A DNA stretch of 64,000 nucleotides from Lachnospiraceae bacterium (GTDB taxonomy: Bacteria; Bacillota; Clostridia; Lachnospirales; Lachnospiraceae): assembly GCA_022845955.1 (NCBI GenBank), contig AP025576.1, positions 5,642,001 to 5,706,000 of the forward strand. The letters are read 5' to 3'. The position numbers were made by a program, and so were the translations under genes. This document shows, in pieces, positions 63,475 through 64,000 of the stretch (its first letter is position 1; every line of letters starts with the position of its first letter). The notes under the pieces were generated by a model that saw nothing but the letters and a program-made list of their open reading frames with translations, did no database searches and was not told the DNA's origin.

Positions 63475-64000
63475 ATGGCACAAACATTTAAAAAAATATA
63501 CAGCAAAATGCGCAGTCAGCATTTTCGATTCAAATTGATATTTTCATTTATATTTTTCTCAATTATTATTGTAATAATTTTGGGCTTCTATTTTAACCGG
63601 CTTTTAAATGCGTCTTTAACTGAAAAGCTGATTGCTGCCCATCAGTCTCAGTTGGAAAATAATGCTTTGTATTTCAGAAATTCCATTGAAGGCACAGCAC
63701 AGATAAATCAGAATATACGTTCTAATCAGTGGTGTAATCTGTTTCTGGTACAGGATCAGAACCAAAGTACCAATGAAGTAGTCTACAGCGACTTTATGGC
63801 ATACCGCTCACTGAGTTCTATTGCTATGGTCAACCCGCTTGTCAGTTCTGTAGTCCTGTATAACGGCTCCCGCGGACAATGGCTGGAGGCCATTTCAAGT
63901 CCTAAAAATGTTCTGTCTTCTTATATAAATCAAGAAACAGAACCTGCTGCGCATGATCTTTATGGTTTTACACAAAATGGAAAACAGTACCTTTCTTCTG
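63475..64000 (+). CDS. Membrane sensor protein, N-terminal part only (cut by window edge)
   Basis: AGGGGA lies about 8 bases before the ATG at 63475 and the frame is open to the window end (about 175 residues). A basic start is followed by one hydrophobic helix (FKLIFSFIFFSIIIVIILGF) and an extracytoplasmic region (for example YFRNSIEGTAQINQNIRSNQ), the N-terminus of YesM-type kinases or of AraC regulators with an outer sensor. Divergent from the transporter operon, it is probably its regulator. Confidence 0.75.
   Translation, partial: MAQTFKKIYSKMRSQHFRFKLIFSFIFFSIIIVIILGFYFNRLLNASLTEKLIAAHQSQLENNALYFRNSIEGTAQINQNIRSNQWCNLFLVQDQNQSTNEVVYSDFMAYRSLSSIAMVNPLVSSVVLYNGSRGQWLEAISSPKNVLSSYINQETEPAAHDLYGFTQNGKQYLSS

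Overview
The window looks like a chromosome segment of a gut Lachnospiraceae (Clostridia; a Hungatella, Eisenbergiella or Blautia type of genome). The reasons are the repeated carbohydrate ABC transport units (lipoprotein binding protein plus LplB- and YtcP-type permeases, no ATPase gene), the YesM/YesN-type two-component systems, the strong AGGAGG ribosome binding sites, and mobile elements typical of Firmicutes gut bacteria. No rRNA, tRNA or CRISPR array was seen. The genus is an inference.

Layout. 1-4.2 kb: a truncated membrane sensor gene and a three-gene sugar ABC transporter (minus strand). 4.6-6.6 kb: a MATE transporter fused to a cytidylate-kinase-like domain, with a promoter and an intrinsic terminator in its leader. 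7.0-9.3 kb and 16.1-18.3 kb: two groups of poorly known genes. Three of the proteins share a Cys-rich tail, and a 44-bp sequence is repeated almost unchanged upstream of each group. Between them (9.6-15.9 kb, plus strand) is a complete sugar-sensing and uptake operon: histidine kinase, AraC-type response regulator, binding protein, two permeases. 18.6-21 kb: remnants of mobilization genes around a collagen-like (Gly-X-Y) surface protein gene. 21.4-29.3 kb: an IS200-type element split by a 7.2-kb mobilizable element (IME-A). 29.4-37.7 kb: a second two-component system, a GH2 glycosidase and a sugar transporter whose LplB permease gene is split by a second, related 8.7-kb element (IME-B, 37.7-46.4 kb). 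47-49.4 kb: a graveyard of group II intron, IS110 and conjugation-gene fragments. 50-64 kb: a polysaccharide locus with GH28, GH43, AraC regulator, GH88, esterase, heparinase II/III-like lyase, binding protein, two permeases and the start of a divergent sensor gene.

The main discovery is the pair of IMEs. They share a left-end pMV158-like oriT, an XRE regulator, a Cys-rich VLP protein, a RepA-type initiator, a MobV relaxase, a 63-aa protein and a large serine recombinase. Both junctions resolve to a TT core. Removing each element with one TT copy restores an exactly in-frame host gene: a 151-aa IS200 transposase and a 300-aa permease. The joined ends form an attP with long inverted arms centred on TT. 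Between the conserved blocks each element carries different small genes, so this is a modular cargo site. The elements lie in the same orientation and flank a sugar locus, so together they could behave as a composite element.

The 50-64 kb enzymes all lack export signals. This fits import of acidic plant-wall oligosaccharides by the ABC transporter followed by cytoplasmic breakdown: lyase, unsaturated uronyl hydrolase, polygalacturonase-like, beta-xylosidase/arabinofuranosidase and esterase. Expression would be controlled by the divergent sensor and by the AraC regulator between the enzyme genes.
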